Shown in pieces: positions 1 through 8,413 of a stretch of 64,000 nucleotides of DNA. The notes beneath the pieces were generated by a model. It ran no database searches. It saw only the letters and a program-made list of their open reading frames with translations, and was not told the origin of the DNA. The translations under genes were made by a program, and so were the position numbers. The DNA lies in assembly GCA_003666485.1 (NCBI GenBank), contig CP032931.1:1302001-1366000 (forward strand), in the 5' to 3' direction. The DNA is from Levilactobacillus brevis. GTDB taxonomy: Bacteria; Bacillota; Bacilli; Lactobacillales; Lactobacillaceae. How positions within the stretch are numbered: position 1 is the stretch's first letter; each line of letters opens with the position of its first letter.

Positions 1-130
1 CTTCGTGGGTACCGGCCACAAGACGGGCAAACACCGCGTCATCACAGTGGTTTTGCATGACATCAACGAGTTCACGGAGACGCGGTCGTTGATGGAACAT
101 GCTTACCGGCTGAGTAGTATGAGCAACTAG
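1..130 (+). CDS. D-alanyl-D-alanine carboxypeptidase, 3' end only
   Basis: The gene enters from outside the window, reading frame at base 2, and stops at TAG 128-130. The last 42 residues are nearly identical to the C-terminus of the complete carboxypeptidase at 722-1888 (shared block HRVITVVLHDINEFTETRSL). It is therefore the upstream member of a tandem pair of S11-family penicillin-binding proteins, which trim the terminal D-Ala from peptidoglycan stem peptides outside the membrane. The catalytic region lies upstream of the window, so activity cannot be judged. Confidence 0.85.
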   Translation, partial: FVGTGHKTGKHRVITVVLHDINEFTETRSLMEHAYRLSSMSN

Positions 131-152
131 TTCTGCTATGGGGAACGCCCCC
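131..152 (+). repeat. Fragment of family B intergenic repeat
   Basis: The box CTGCTATGGGGAAC (about 134-147), followed by GCC, matches the conserved box of the full family B elements at 35465-35648, 54920-55066 and 58828-59012. Only this box is present, directly after the stop codon of the first gene. The rest of 153-348 holds no gene or repeat I recognise. Confidence 0.5.
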
Positions 153-348
153 AATTAAAGGGCGGGTGATAACCCGTTCAGCAGCAGTGCACGTGAAACA
201 GGTCAATTGAATCGGTAAACGCGGAATGTCAGGGCGAAAGTAAGGTCCTGGCATTTTTGTGCTTAGGGAAAATTGGCAGATACTTGGCTAGTGTGATAGT
301 GGTGAGACGAATACCGGGCTATCAGCAATGAAGCTGACTGTTTTCTGT

Positions 349-533
349 GTAGCCGGGAGTTCGCTAGAGATGAGTTCAGCTGTGGGAGTTTTTTTAGCAG
401 CTTGCTGGTTAGAAAACTGGCAAGTTGGAGACGTGGGTTATCTGCTCCAACTTGAGGTCCAAGACCGATTTTTGGCTTGGGCCGTCCACCCTCAGCGTTC
501 CAGCTCATCTCTAGCGAACGGTAAGGCGGCCAG
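349..533 (+). repeat. Family A structured intergenic repeat, copy A1
   Basis: This is an imperfect palindrome with nested stems. The outer stem is a perfect 16-bp pairing of 359-374 with 504-519 (first arm GTTCGCTAGAGATGAG). The core hairpin pairs 456-463 (GGTCCAAG) with 476-483 (CTTGGGCC). The conserved family boxes are present: GTAGCCGGGAGT at the 5' end, CAGCGTTCCAGC before the outer 3' arm, and GGCGGCCAGT at the 3' end. It lies between two carboxypeptidase genes. The short open frames that cross it on both strands follow the palindrome and are not convincing genes. Confidence 0.85.
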
Positions 534-721
534 TACCACCCGTGTTGCCGGTTCAATTTCAGATTGATTAACGCCCCAACTGATTATGGCAAGAAGTGGT
601 GGATTACGCGAACGTTACGTCCCCAACAAGTTAGTTACAAAGTCGCACGCAGCCTTGTTGCACCGGGATTGCCCGTGTTAGGGTAGTTGTGGAAGCTTGC
701 ACAAGGAGAGGACAATTCATC

Positions 722-1888
722 ATGAAAAAACAGCGTATCAAATGGGCCGCACTGGCGGTCTTATTCACAGCGGCAATGGGAGCTGGTATCAGTGCTGAGA
801 CTGCCCATGCGGCGGTGTACACCACGGTCTCGACCACGAATGTGACGAAGACCGCGTACCACAAGAAGAGTACGGCCGGTGCCATTTATAACAAGGCCCA
901 TAACCGCAAGCTGGCGACCATGAAGGGTTATCCCAACACGACTTGGTACGTGACGCAAAAGGCGACGTTGAAGCATGGTAATTCCAAGGGGATTTACTAT
1001 TACGTGGCGAATAAGTCCGGTGCCGTGAAGGGCTGGATCTGGCACGGTTATCTGCAGAAGGGTAAGGCGCCGTTTGGCCTGAAGTATGCCAAAAACGCGA
1101 TTGCCATGGACTATACGACTGGTGAGGCCGTTTGGTCCAAGAAGGCCAACACCGCGCGGCCAATTGCCTCCGTGTCGAAATTAATGACGCTGTATTTGGT
1201 CTTGCAAAAGGTCGGCAGTGGGTCTGGTAGCTGGGACGACGTGGTCGATACCAGCAGCAAGGGCCTGATTGCCATGGGCCAAAGCGCATCGTGTGGGGGC
1301 TTCCTCTTCAAGAGCGGTCACAAGTACACGGTCCAAGACCTGTACTATGCGGCGTTTCTGGACTCCTCTAACAACGCTGCCATCGCGTTGGGCAAATGGG
1401 TCGCTGGGAGCAACGCCAAGTTTATCCAGCAAATGAACGCGCAGGCGAAGAGCTGGGGCTTGGATAAGGCCAGTTTCGTCTCCGCCTCTGGTCTAGAAAA
1501 CAGTGACTTGAAGGCCTTTGGCTACGCTTACGGCAGTGCCAACGCCAACATGGTCTCCGCCAAGGACGTGGCGCTGATTGCCCGACACTTGATCCAGGAT
1601 TACCCCCGGATCTTGACGGACGGCGCCATTGGCTCTAAGACGGTTGATGGTCAGACGGCTTACAACTACAATAACCTGCTGGCAGGCCGGAAATATTATC
1701 AGTCAGCCCTGAACGTGGACGGTTTGAAGACCGGGTACACGCCACTGGCCGGCTACTGCTTCGTTGGGACGGGCCAAAAGACCGGCAAGCACCGGGTCAT
1801 CACGGTTGTGCTTCATGACATCAATGAATTCACGGAAACACGGTCACTGATGAACAAAGCTTACAGTGATAGTAGTATGAATGCTTAA
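722..1888 (+). CDS. D-alanyl-D-alanine carboxypeptidase (peptidase S11), with SH3-like domain
   Basis: The 388-residue secreted protein starts at ATG 722 behind AAGGAGAGG. An upstream in-frame start at 689 would precede that ribosome binding site and spoil the signal peptide. Residues 1-31 form a signal peptide ending in AHA. Residues about 45-115 form a lactobacillar SH3-like surface domain containing VKGWIWHGYL. The rest is a serine D,D-carboxypeptidase with all three motifs: SVSK (SxxK), SNN (SxN) and KTG in LKTGYT. By family it removes terminal D-Ala from muropeptides outside the membrane and so limits cross-linking. It is the second of a tandem pair; the partner's C-terminus lies at 1-130. 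A perfect terminator follows. Confidence 0.92.
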   Translation: MKKQRIKWAALAVLFTAAMGAGISAETAHAAVYTTVSTTNVTKTAYHKKSTAGAIYNKAHNRKLATMKGYPNTTWYVTQKATLKHGNSKGIYYYVANKSGAVKGWIWHGYLQKGKAPFGLKYAKNAIAMDYTTGEAVWSKKANTARPIASVSKLMTLYLVLQKVGSGSGSWDDVVDTSSKGLIAMGQSASCGGFLFKSGHKYTVQDLYYAAFLDSSNNAAIALGKWVAGSNAKFIQQMNAQAKSWGLDKASFVSASGLENSDLKAFGYAYGSANANMVSAKDVALIARHLIQDYPRILTDGAIGSKTVDGQTAYNYNNLLAGRKYYQSALNVDGLKTGYTPLAGYCFVGTGQKTGKHRVITVVLHDINEFTETRSLMNKAYSDSSMNA

Positions 1889-1892
1889 TCTA

Positions 1893-1927
1893 AAAAACGG
1901 CAGTCGCTAGATGGGCTGCCGTTTTTG
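1893..1927. terminator. Bidirectional terminator
   Basis: AAAACGGCAG and CTGCCGTTTT form a 10-bp stem around a short loop. There are A/T tracts on both sides, so it can serve both the carboxypeptidase gene (+) and the convergent acetyltransferase gene (-). Confidence 0.85.
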
Positions 1928-1937
1928 ATTATCGTTC

Positions 1938-2603
1938 CTAACCTAACCAATCGTTGGGATGGTCAAAGGCGGTTTGGAGGCGACTGAAGAATTGGCTCAC
2001 GTGATAGCCATCCGCCACGGCGTGATGAATCGTCACGGAGAGGGGCATTTGCCAGCGCGCATTTTCGGCCTGAAATTGCCCGGCTTGAATCACCGGAAAG
2101 AAGGTGTTCAGCGGGGTGAAAGGCAACGGGGTGTAGCTGGTGAAGTGCGTCCAGGGGATGGTACCAATCATGTAGGTGTTGGCGCTTTGAACAGGCTTGG
2201 GCATGGGGGTGTGCTGATCGCCGTACTGCTGTTGATCCGCTAAGTAATTGGCGTAAAAGGCCGTGAAGTCGGGGTCGTAAGCGGTCCAGAGATTCGAAAT
2301 CGTGTGGTCATCGGCGTGGAAGACTGAATACGATGGGTGTAAGACGTCGTAGCGGACCAGGTCGCCGGTGGGCGTTTGGCCAATACGAAATTCTGGCAGC
2401 TGGGCAATCACGGTCGAGACCAAGTAAAGGTAGGCGGGCGTAAATTTCAGCTGCCGCGCAGCAAGCCAGTCCTTGGTCGCGGTGACGTCGAGGTCGGCGG
2501 TCAACGTGAAGCCGGTGGGCATCATTTTGGTAAAGTAGTAAAAGTATTCGCGGCGTGACCAGGTGGTCTGGTCAATGGCGGTATGGATGGTATTCAGTGT
2601 CAT
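1938..2603 (-). CDS. CatA-type chloramphenicol acetyltransferase family protein
   Basis: The 221-residue protein has the usual length of a CAT trimer subunit. It carries the catalytic signature near its C-terminus, HHAVADGYH (canonical HHAVxDGFH), whose second His is the general base for acetyl-CoA-dependent O-acetylation. Upstream features such as FTxxLDVTATKDWL also fit the family. The canonical Cys next to the motif is Ala here, so its substrate may not be chloramphenicol; chromosomal CAT-like proteins are common in lactobacilli. It lies 23 bp downstream of a regulator on the same strand and probably shares its transcript. Confidence 0.85.
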   Translation of the reverse strand: MTLNTIHTAIDQTTWSRREYFYYFTKMMPTGFTLTADLDVTATKDWLAARQLKFTPAYLYLVSTVIAQLPEFRIGQTPTGDLVRYDVLHPSYSVFHADDHTISNLWTAYDPDFTAFYANYLADQQQYGDQHTPMPKPVQSANTYMIGTIPWTHFTSYTPLPFTPLNTFFPVIQAGQFQAENARWQMPLSVTIHHAVADGYHVSQFFSRLQTAFDHPNDWLG

Positions 2604-2626
2604 GAGGTCTCCTTAACATGTGGGGG

Positions 2627-3379
2627 TTAGGCGCGGTAAGTCGGATTGCGCCAGTAGTCGCTGCCGTCGGTGGTCCGCTGCAGGAAGCCGTAATCCACCA
2701 GGTAGCGACGAATCAATGGAAAGTCAGCGTAAATGGGCTGCAGGTGTTGAGTCAACTCGCGCTCGGTAAAATGTTGGTTGGCGGGGATGTCGGCCGTGAT
2801 GCGCTTGAGAATGGCGAGGATGGCCTTCTGATGCTTGGGCCACCGTGCCAGAACTAGCGGCGCGGTCGTGGTAAAGTATTTGGCCACCAGCGCTTGATAC
2901 TCGCTGGTGGTGATGGCAAAGCGGTCATCCAGATTGCCAGCCTGGTCGGGAAGCGTGATCAGCGTATCCGTAGCGGCCGGTTGATTGAAGACTTGGTTGT
3001 AAATGGCCAGGTACAGCTTCGCCTGCTTGGCCTTTTCGCGGAAGGTAAACTTTTGGTGGCGCACCGTTGCCGCCGCGACGTGGGCCTCCTGGGCAATCGT
3101 GGCGTCCTTTTGACCCTGACTGAAGGCCACGAGTAGCGCCCGTTGCTTGGGCGTGAGCGTATTGTATTTGCTGGACGAATTGATGAGCTGGGTCAAGGCA
3201 TCCGGGTGCACTTGGGTCAGGTGCTGGCGAATCATTTGGTCGGCCGGAAAGTAGCGGTCATTCACGGCAAAGACCTGATCCGTGGCAAAGGCTGCGTTAC
3301 AGTAGTTGCAGACGTAGGCGCTGGCGGTCTGATGCCAGCCTTGTTCAAGTTCGGTGAGTGTCAAATCTTGTAGAGCCAT
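2627..3379 (-). CDS. DUF2087-type transcriptional regulator
   Basis: The protein has about 250 residues and starts at MALQDL behind GGAGG with an 8-base spacer; the longer frame up to 3412 would place the ribosome binding site inside the gene. Residues 20-60 hold a CxxC pair (YVCNYCNAAF) and further His residues, which suggests a metal-binding region. The middle (about 85-135: LTPKQRALLVAFSQGQ, then AAATVRHQKFTFREKAKQAK) looks like a LuxR-type helix-turn-helix. The C-terminal ~70 residues, ending DGSDYWRNPTYRA, match the DUF2087 pattern as I remember it. It probably controls itself and the CAT-like gene downstream. No ligand can be inferred. Confidence 0.75.
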   Translation of the reverse strand: MALQDLTLTELEQGWHQTASAYVCNYCNAAFATDQVFAVNDRYFPADQMIRQHLTQVHPDALTQLINSSSKYNTLTPKQRALLVAFSQGQKDATIAQEAHVAAATVRHQKFTFREKAKQAKLYLAIYNQVFNQPAATDTLITLPDQAGNLDDRFAITTSEYQALVAKYFTTTAPLVLARWPKHQKAILAILKRITADIPANQHFTERELTQHLQPIYADFPLIRRYLVDYGFLQRTTDGSDYWRNPTYRA

Positions 3380-3638
3380 TCGCAATTCCTCCAATTTTTC
3401 ACCAGTATACAAATGTTTATCGTATTAGTCAACACATTTTCAAATGATTATGATTAAACTAAACAATTTCTGGAAGAATTTTCCAAAAACAGCGCCAGAC
3501 GTTCGTTAGCTGAAAGACCATTCTAAATACATCAGCCTATGCCCAAAATCGCAACCGCTTACGCCGGCGCCTGGCGCAGGGCCCTTAAGAATCGGTAAAC
3601 CGGCCACCCCATTATGATTTTATTTGTAAGCAAATATC
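3380..3638. other. Divergent intergenic region
   Basis: This spacer separates the minus-strand DUF2087 gene from the plus-strand HAD gene. The first ~100 bases are AT-rich and probably contain the minus-strand promoter. The GC-rich stretch GCCGGCGCCTGGCGC near 3563-3577 is locally palindromic, but I cannot assign it a role. I see no gene here. Confidence 0.5.
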
Positions 3639-3639
3639 G

Positions 3640-3668
3640 TTGCGTTAGGTCGCCAGGCCCGGTATGAT
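3640..3668 (+). promoter_or_regulatory. Sigma-A promoter of the HAD hydrolase gene
   Basis: A -35 box TTGCGT (3640-3645) and a -10 box TATGAT (3663-3668) are separated by exactly 17 bases. The -10 box covers the ATG at 3664, which rules that codon out as the translation start and supports the ATG at 3697. Confidence 0.7.
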
Positions 3669-3696
3669 GGGATTACATGAAATAACAGAAGGGAAG

Positions 3697-4521
3697 ATGA
3701 GCGCAGTGATTCCACGGTTGATTGCAACGGATTTAGACGGCACATTTTTAGATGGTGTGGGGCGGTATGACGCGCTTAAATTTGACCAGCAGTTAGCGGC
3801 AATGAAAGCCCGTGACATCCGCTTTGTCGTGACTACCGGCGACCCGCTTGACCATGCCCAGAGTCTCTTTTCCCCGCTGAAGAATCGCCATGAGATTACC
3901 TACGTTGTTGAGGACGGTGCGCTGATCACGTCTGCCAACGGTCAAGTGCTGAAGACAGCGGCCATCGCGCCCTCCCTCTGGCTAGCCGCGGTGACTTGGA
4001 TCAAGCGCGACCCCATCATGGCGGATTGCTTTATTTTGGCCTGTGGCTGGAAACGCTCGTACACCCAGCTGGCGGCGGATAGTCAACGGTTTCGCGACTC
4101 ACAGGAATTCTATCCCAGCTTGACGCACGTTGACCAGCTGGCGACGGTCGGCGACGCTATTTTAAAGCTGGATCTGACCTGGTTAAAGACAGACATCACG
4201 GCCCAGGTAGCGGCGTTCAATCAGCGCTTCGCCGGTGCGTTGGTCGCGACCAGTAGTGGCTTGGGCGGGATGAACGTGACGCTCCCCGGCGTCAACAAGG
4301 CCGCCGCACTGGACTTTCTCGGAGAACGGTGGCAGATTGGCACGGCGCAAATGGCGGCGTTTGGGGATTCCGGTAATGATCTGGCCATGCTCCAACAGGT
4401 CGGTCAAGGATTTGCGGTCGCCAATGCGGCGCCAGAGGTCTTGGCGGGCGCACCGCAGCAGTTGGTGCACACCAATGAGGATGGCGCCGTCTGTGAACAA
4501 ATTGACCAATCGTTGGTTTGA
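3697..4521 (+). CDS. Cof-type HAD family phosphatase
   Basis: The protein has about 274 residues. I chose ATG 3697 (MSAVIPRL) because the earlier ATG lies inside the promoter -10 box and a GAAGGGA sequence precedes 3697. HAD motif I is DLDGTF (nucleophile and acid Asp); motif II is the TTGD segment; motif IV is GDSGNDLAML, which binds Mg2+. Between them is a C2 cap domain of the Cof/YidA type. Such enzymes dephosphorylate sugar phosphates or similar small metabolites in the cytoplasm; the substrate cannot be told from sequence. An orphan PTS permease follows 80 bp downstream, so a sugar phosphate is an attractive guess only. Confidence 0.88.
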   Translation: MSAVIPRLIATDLDGTFLDGVGRYDALKFDQQLAAMKARDIRFVVTTGDPLDHAQSLFSPLKNRHEITYVVEDGALITSANGQVLKTAAIAPSLWLAAVTWIKRDPIMADCFILACGWKRSYTQLAADSQRFRDSQEFYPSLTHVDQLATVGDAILKLDLTWLKTDITAQVAAFNQRFAGALVATSSGLGGMNVTLPGVNKAAALDFLGERWQIGTAQMAAFGDSGNDLAMLQQVGQGFAVANAAPEVLAGAPQQLVHTNEDGAVCEQIDQSLV

Positions 4522-4601
4522 GTAGCGGCTTTGCTAACCAAGTCAGAGAAGCGACCACCCCGCAGGACTAGCCGTACAATGGCCAGTATGGGGGTGGGAA
4601 A

Positions 4602-5882
4602 ATGCAAACGACGAATCGATTTGCGCGTTATCTGATTCACCTTGAAATCAGTTGGCAACACAACCGACAGATCATCGCGATTCGTCGGGCTTTGCGGCTG
4701 ATTTTTCCACTGGTCTTGCTGGGAAGCTTGGCGGAGGTCATCAATGAAGCGTGGCTGCAGACCAATGGCTATTACTATCAAACGCTACACGTGGCCAAAT
4801 GGGTGCTGCAACTACGGTTGGCGCGCGAATACCTGCGCCTGATCAGTGCGGGCACGCTGGGGTTAGTGGCAGTGTTCATGGCCTTTGCGGTCAGCTTCTA
4901 CTTAGTAGTGCCAAGTACGCAACGGACGACTGACCGCTTAATGGCGGGAATCACGGCGGTAATCAGTCTGAAATTCTTTAACATCAGTCGGTCCTCTGTC
5001 CTGACGTCGCGGCCCATCAGTTGGCTGTCGACGGATCTGGGGCTAACGGGGGTGTTGCTGGGCATCTTGGTCGGCTTACTAGTCGGCAACACCTATCGCT
5101 GGTGTCTTGACCGGCAGCAAAATGACGAAGATCTAGGACTCACGTTGACGGTCACTAGCGGTTGGCTCCTTGGCACCGCCGCTCTGGGACTTCTGTGGAT
5201 CAGCACACAGACGACTAGCATCAATACGATTTTTACCGGGATGCTCCGCGGGGCGTTTCGCTTGCCCCACCTGCTACTAGGCCTGGTCGGCTTTAGTGCG
5301 TTGTCCAGTCTCTATCAGTGGTTAGGGATGTTGGGGCCAATTACGATTGGTGGGCAGTCGATGGAATCAACGCAGAATCTAGCGGCGGTGCTCAATCACC
5401 ACGGCTGGCAGTTGCCGCATCCCATCACGGTCCACACCATCGTTGATGTCTACGCCGAATTTGGCGGGAGCGGGATGCTGCTGGGCCTCTTGTTGGCCAT
5501 TTTCATCGTCCGCGGTACGCAGCGTCAGCAGCGGGTAGGGTGGCTGAGCCTGGTACCTACACTGGGAAACGTGGGCGCGCCACTGATGGTTGGGTTGCCG
5601 GTTATCCTGAGTCCGTTGCTAGGGATTCCCTTTCTCTTAGCGCCGCTGGCGACCGTCAGCCTCAGTTGGTTGTGCGTCCGGCTTGCTTGGGTGCCCGCCG
5701 TTGCCTATCCTTTGGCGACTGGCGCACCGGGACCGCTGTTGGCCTACCTGGGAACCGGCGGCAACTGGGCGGCGCTCGCGTTAGCGCTGGTCGATTTGGC
5801 GCTGAGTACCGCGATCTACTACCCGTTTGTCAAATGGCAACAGATGGCACAACTGGAAGGGGGCGGCACAGATGAAGCGTAG
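4602..5882 (+). CDS. PTS EIIC-like permease, lactose/cellobiose type, orphan
   Basis: The 426-residue protein has about ten hydrophobic segments. The N-terminal pattern (NRQIIAIRRALRLIFPLVLLGS) and the conserved C-terminal half (HTIVDVYAEFGGSGMLLGLLLA, then GLPVILSPLLGIPF) are typical of EIIC domains of the cellobiose/lactose PTS family. These carry the sugar-binding site and pass sugar across the membrane as EIIB phosphorylates it. No EIIA or EIIB is nearby, and the usual N/G-E-P motif near the substrate site reads GLPV, so it may depend on another system's EIIB or act otherwise. Its end overlaps the next gene by 11 bp, which indicates translational coupling. Confidence 0.78.
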   Translation: MQTTNRFARYLIHLEISWQHNRQIIAIRRALRLIFPLVLLGSLAEVINEAWLQTNGYYYQTLHVAKWVLQLRLAREYLRLISAGTLGLVAVFMAFAVSFYLVVPSTQRTTDRLMAGITAVISLKFFNISRSSVLTSRPISWLSTDLGLTGVLLGILVGLLVGNTYRWCLDRQQNDEDLGLTLTVTSGWLLGTAALGLLWISTQTTSINTIFTGMLRGAFRLPHLLLGLVGFSALSSLYQWLGMLGPITIGGQSMESTQNLAAVLNHHGWQLPHPITVHTIVDVYAEFGGSGMLLGLLLAIFIVRGTQRQQRVGWLSLVPTLGNVGAPLMVGLPVILSPLLGIPFLLAPLATVSLSWLCVRLAWVPAVAYPLATGAPGPLLAYLGTGGNWAALALALVDLALSTAIYYPFVKWQQMAQLEGGGTDEA

Positions 5883-6672
5883 CTGGCTAATTCTATTGGG
5901 CGTATTGCTGTTGCTGTGCGTGCCTGGCTTTCTCTGGCAGCCGCATCAAACCGCCACGGTCCGGGCCAATTACCGGAGCTATCTGGATCCCATCATCTTG
6001 GTGCCGGGCTCAAGTGCCACGCAAAATCGGTTCAACGCGCTGGTCAAGGAATTGAATCATGAGACGTCGCAGGCCCACAGCCTGTTGCGGGTGAAGGTCA
6101 TGACAAATGGGACATTGACGTACAGTGGGACCCTGAAACCCAACGATGCGCATCCCTTTATCGTCGTGGGCTTTCAGAACCACCGCGATGGCTATCAAAA
6201 TATTTTAAAACAAGCGAAGTGGTTCACGATTGCCTTCAAGAAACTTCAGGCAACCTACCACTTCAATCATTTCTCGGCGATGGGCCATTCCAACGGGGGC
6301 CTGATCCTCACGCTGTTCATGGAAGATGACCTGGCCGCGACCAAGGCCCATGCCGATCGGTTGATGACGATTGCCACGCCATTTAATCTGGAGGAGGCCG
6401 ATGCAGATGTCGATACGCCGATGTTCAAACGCCTTGAGGCCGGTCGCAAACGCCTGCCGCGTGAGCTGGTCGTGTACTCGATTGCCGGCAGTAAGACCTA
6501 CACCGGGGATGGCATCGTGCCGTTTGACAGCGTTAACCGCGGCAAGTATCTGTTCCAAGACCAGGTCAAGGGATTCACGCAAGTCACGGTGACCGGTGCC
6601 AACGCCAATCACGCGGATCTGCCGGAGAACCAACAGATCGTTAATCTGATTTGCCAGAACATCTTGTCCTAG
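5872..6672 (+). CDS. DUF915-type alpha/beta hydrolase, membrane-anchored or secreted
   Basis: The 266-residue protein starts at ATG 5872, inside the end of the EIIC gene, behind GGAAGGGGG. Residues 5-25 are a single hydrophobic segment without a clear cleavage site. The serine hydrolase elements are GHSNGG (nucleophile elbow), an Asp in TGDGIVP, and a His in NANHADLP. This layout is that of the DUF915 branch of alpha/beta hydrolases common in lactobacilli, whose substrates are mostly unknown. A second member of the family lies at 12103-12858. Coupling to the permease suggests a shared role, but I cannot name it. Confidence 0.82.
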   Translation: MKRSWLILLGVLLLLCVPGFLWQPHQTATVRANYRSYLDPIILVPGSSATQNRFNALVKELNHETSQAHSLLRVKVMTNGTLTYSGTLKPNDAHPFIVVGFQNHRDGYQNILKQAKWFTIAFKKLQATYHFNHFSAMGHSNGGLILTLFMEDDLAATKAHADRLMTIATPFNLEEADADVDTPMFKRLEAGRKRLPRELVVYSIAGSKTYTGDGIVPFDSVNRGKYLFQDQVKGFTQVTVTGANANHADLPENQQIVNLICQNILS

Positions 6673-6800
6673 GTGACTTAACCGTGAGTTTGTGAGCAAT
6701 TGGGGGTGATTGTCGCCGATTCCTAGTCAAGAACGGTTTATTTCGTTCGCCGGGACGAGTAAACTAGGGATATAAGGAAATTCATGGAGGCTAACAACGA

Positions 6801-7616
6801 ATGATCAAGATGATTGCGCTCGATTTAGATGAGACGTTACTCAATACGGATAAAACGATTAGTACCACGAACGCCGAGACCTTACGGCGGTTGCATGAGG
6901 CCGGCATCAAGGTGGTCTTGTGTACCGGCCGGCCCATCAATGCCATCTGGGGTTACCTGGAACAACTGGGATTGACCACGGCTGACGACTACACGATTAC
7001 CTTCAACGGGGCCTTGGTGATTCAAAACACGACCAAGGAAGCTTTGGCCCAAAGTGGGTTGAGTCACGTCGACTTCAAGCCGCTACACGCCTTTGCTCAG
7101 GAACACGGTTACCCGCTAGACGTCTTGGATTTTGAGCAGGTCTACCCCTTGGCGGACCTGACGCCTTCGGTCTATCAACAGATGTTGAAGGCACCCATGA
7201 CCTTTACGCCGACAAACTTCGCTGATTTACCCGATCATCTCTTCAGTAAGGCTGTCATGGCCACTGATCCGGCGACGTTGGACGCCGCAGTCGCCGCGCT
7301 CACGCCGGAGATGCACGCGCAATATCACGTGGTCCGCTCACAACCCAAGATTTTGGAATTCTTGGCGGCTGATATGGACAAGGCCGTTGGCTTAGGCCAA
7401 TTGTTGACGCATTTCGGCTGGGACTTCAGTAACCTGATGGCCTTTGGCGATGCGGAAAATGATTTGGGGATGATTAAGGCCGCCGGCGATGGTGTGGCCA
7501 TGTTAAATGGTCAACCCGCAGTCAAGGCAGCCGCCAATCACATTACACCAAAAGTCAATAATGAGGCAGGCGTTGCGTCATACCTGCAACAAACGTTCCC
7601 TGAACTCTTACGTTAA
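6801..7616 (+). CDS. Cof-type HAD family phosphatase
   Basis: The 271-residue protein starts at ATG 6801 behind GGAGG. HAD motif I is DLDETL, motif II is LCTGRP, the conserved Lys lies in the segment SQPKILEF, and motif IV is GDAENDLGM. A C2 cap of the Cof/YkrA type sits between. It is a cytoplasmic Mg2+-dependent phosphatase of sugar phosphates or flavin/nucleotide metabolites; the exact substrate is not readable from sequence. It is only distantly related to the HAD enzyme at 3697-4521. It stands as a single gene with its own putative promoter (TAAACT near 6762). Confidence 0.9.
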   Translation: MIKMIALDLDETLLNTDKTISTTNAETLRRLHEAGIKVVLCTGRPINAIWGYLEQLGLTTADDYTITFNGALVIQNTTKEALAQSGLSHVDFKPLHAFAQEHGYPLDVLDFEQVYPLADLTPSVYQQMLKAPMTFTPTNFADLPDHLFSKAVMATDPATLDAAVAALTPEMHAQYHVVRSQPKILEFLAADMDKAVGLGQLLTHFGWDFSNLMAFGDAENDLGMIKAAGDGVAMLNGQPAVKAAANHITPKVNNEAGVASYLQQTFPELLR

Positions 7617-7695
7617 GGGCGTGCAGGCTTGCTATTTTGGTAATGTCATGGCAGTATTAAATGTGTATAGGATAAATCTTAAGGAGGATTATGGC

Positions 7696-8358
7696 ATGAA
7701 ACGTTTGATGGTTAAACTCGGGTTAGTCGTATTGGCAGCAGGGACCTTAGGGGGCATTGCGACGCCGAGTGTGGCTAGCGCTAGCACCAAGAAGGCGCCA
7801 ACCTTTACGAACACTGATTTGAAGCGTTACTACAAGAATGCAAAGTCCAAGACAGCCTTTTATTTCAAGACCTATAAGTCCAATGGCAAAACGGGGACAT
7901 TATTGATCTTTGGTGATTTTAATGGTACCAATGCGAACGTCAAGTACGGGGTACCAACTTCCATTAAGCTTAGCGCGAACAAGAAGACGCTGACGACCAA
8001 GTACAAGCTGATCGAATTCAAGACGGCTAGCAACAAGACGACCACGTCGCTGACCAAGAAGTCATACACCTTTAAGCTGACCAAGAAATCCAGCACGACC
8101 TTCAGTACCAAGGTGACCGGCAAGAAGTTGAACCGGCGTCTGGCAACGACTGGCTCGTCTTACACGTATTCCAAGGTCAAGAAGAGCCCAGCTTCCGCGT
8201 ACGCCAAGAAGTACGTCAAGCCAGCCCTGCAAAAGAAGTACACCACGCTGTTTAACAGTTCGACCACATTGACCGCTGCGCAAAAGAAACAGTACGCAAC
8301 GCAATACACGAACAACGCGGTCAAGACCATGATCAACAACTTTAACTACAAGGCATAA
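7696..8358 (+). CDS. Secreted lysine/threonine-rich protein of unknown function
   Basis: The 220-residue protein starts at ATG 7696, eight bases after AAGGAGG; the longer open frame back to 7507 overlaps the HAD gene and is not used. Residues 1-31 form a signal peptide (cleavage likely after VASAS). The mature part is basic and rich in Lys, Thr and Ser, with no cysteine, no transmembrane segment and no sorting signal. A repetitive stretch such as KKSYTFKLTKKSSTTFSTK suggests a beta-rich wall-associated protein held by charge. I recognise no family. A strong terminator follows at once. Confidence 0.72.
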   Translation: MKRLMVKLGLVVLAAGTLGGIATPSVASASTKKAPTFTNTDLKRYYKNAKSKTAFYFKTYKSNGKTGTLLIFGDFNGTNANVKYGVPTSIKLSANKKTLTTKYKLIEFKTASNKTTTSLTKKSYTFKLTKKSSTTFSTKVTGKKLNRRLATTGSSYTYSKVKKSPASAYAKKYVKPALQKKYTTLFNSSTTLTAAQKKQYATQYTNNAVKTMINNFNYKA

Positions 8359-8372
8359 TCGGTTAGAACGCA

Positions 8373-8413
8373 AAAACGCTGTCCCGCAATTAAGCAGGAC
8401 GGCGTTTTTTTGA
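8373..8413. terminator. Bidirectional terminator
   Basis: AAAACGCTGTCC pairs with GGACGGCGTTTT around a 12-base loop, followed by a T-tract on the plus strand and an A-tract before it. It serves the secreted protein gene and the convergent Rrf2 gene. Confidence 0.85.

Noticed and set aside
263..567. Overlapping open frames on both strands (97 and 79 codons)
   Set aside because: They coincide with the two halves of palindromic repeat A1, have no ribosome binding site, and similar frames recur in other copies only because of the palindrome.
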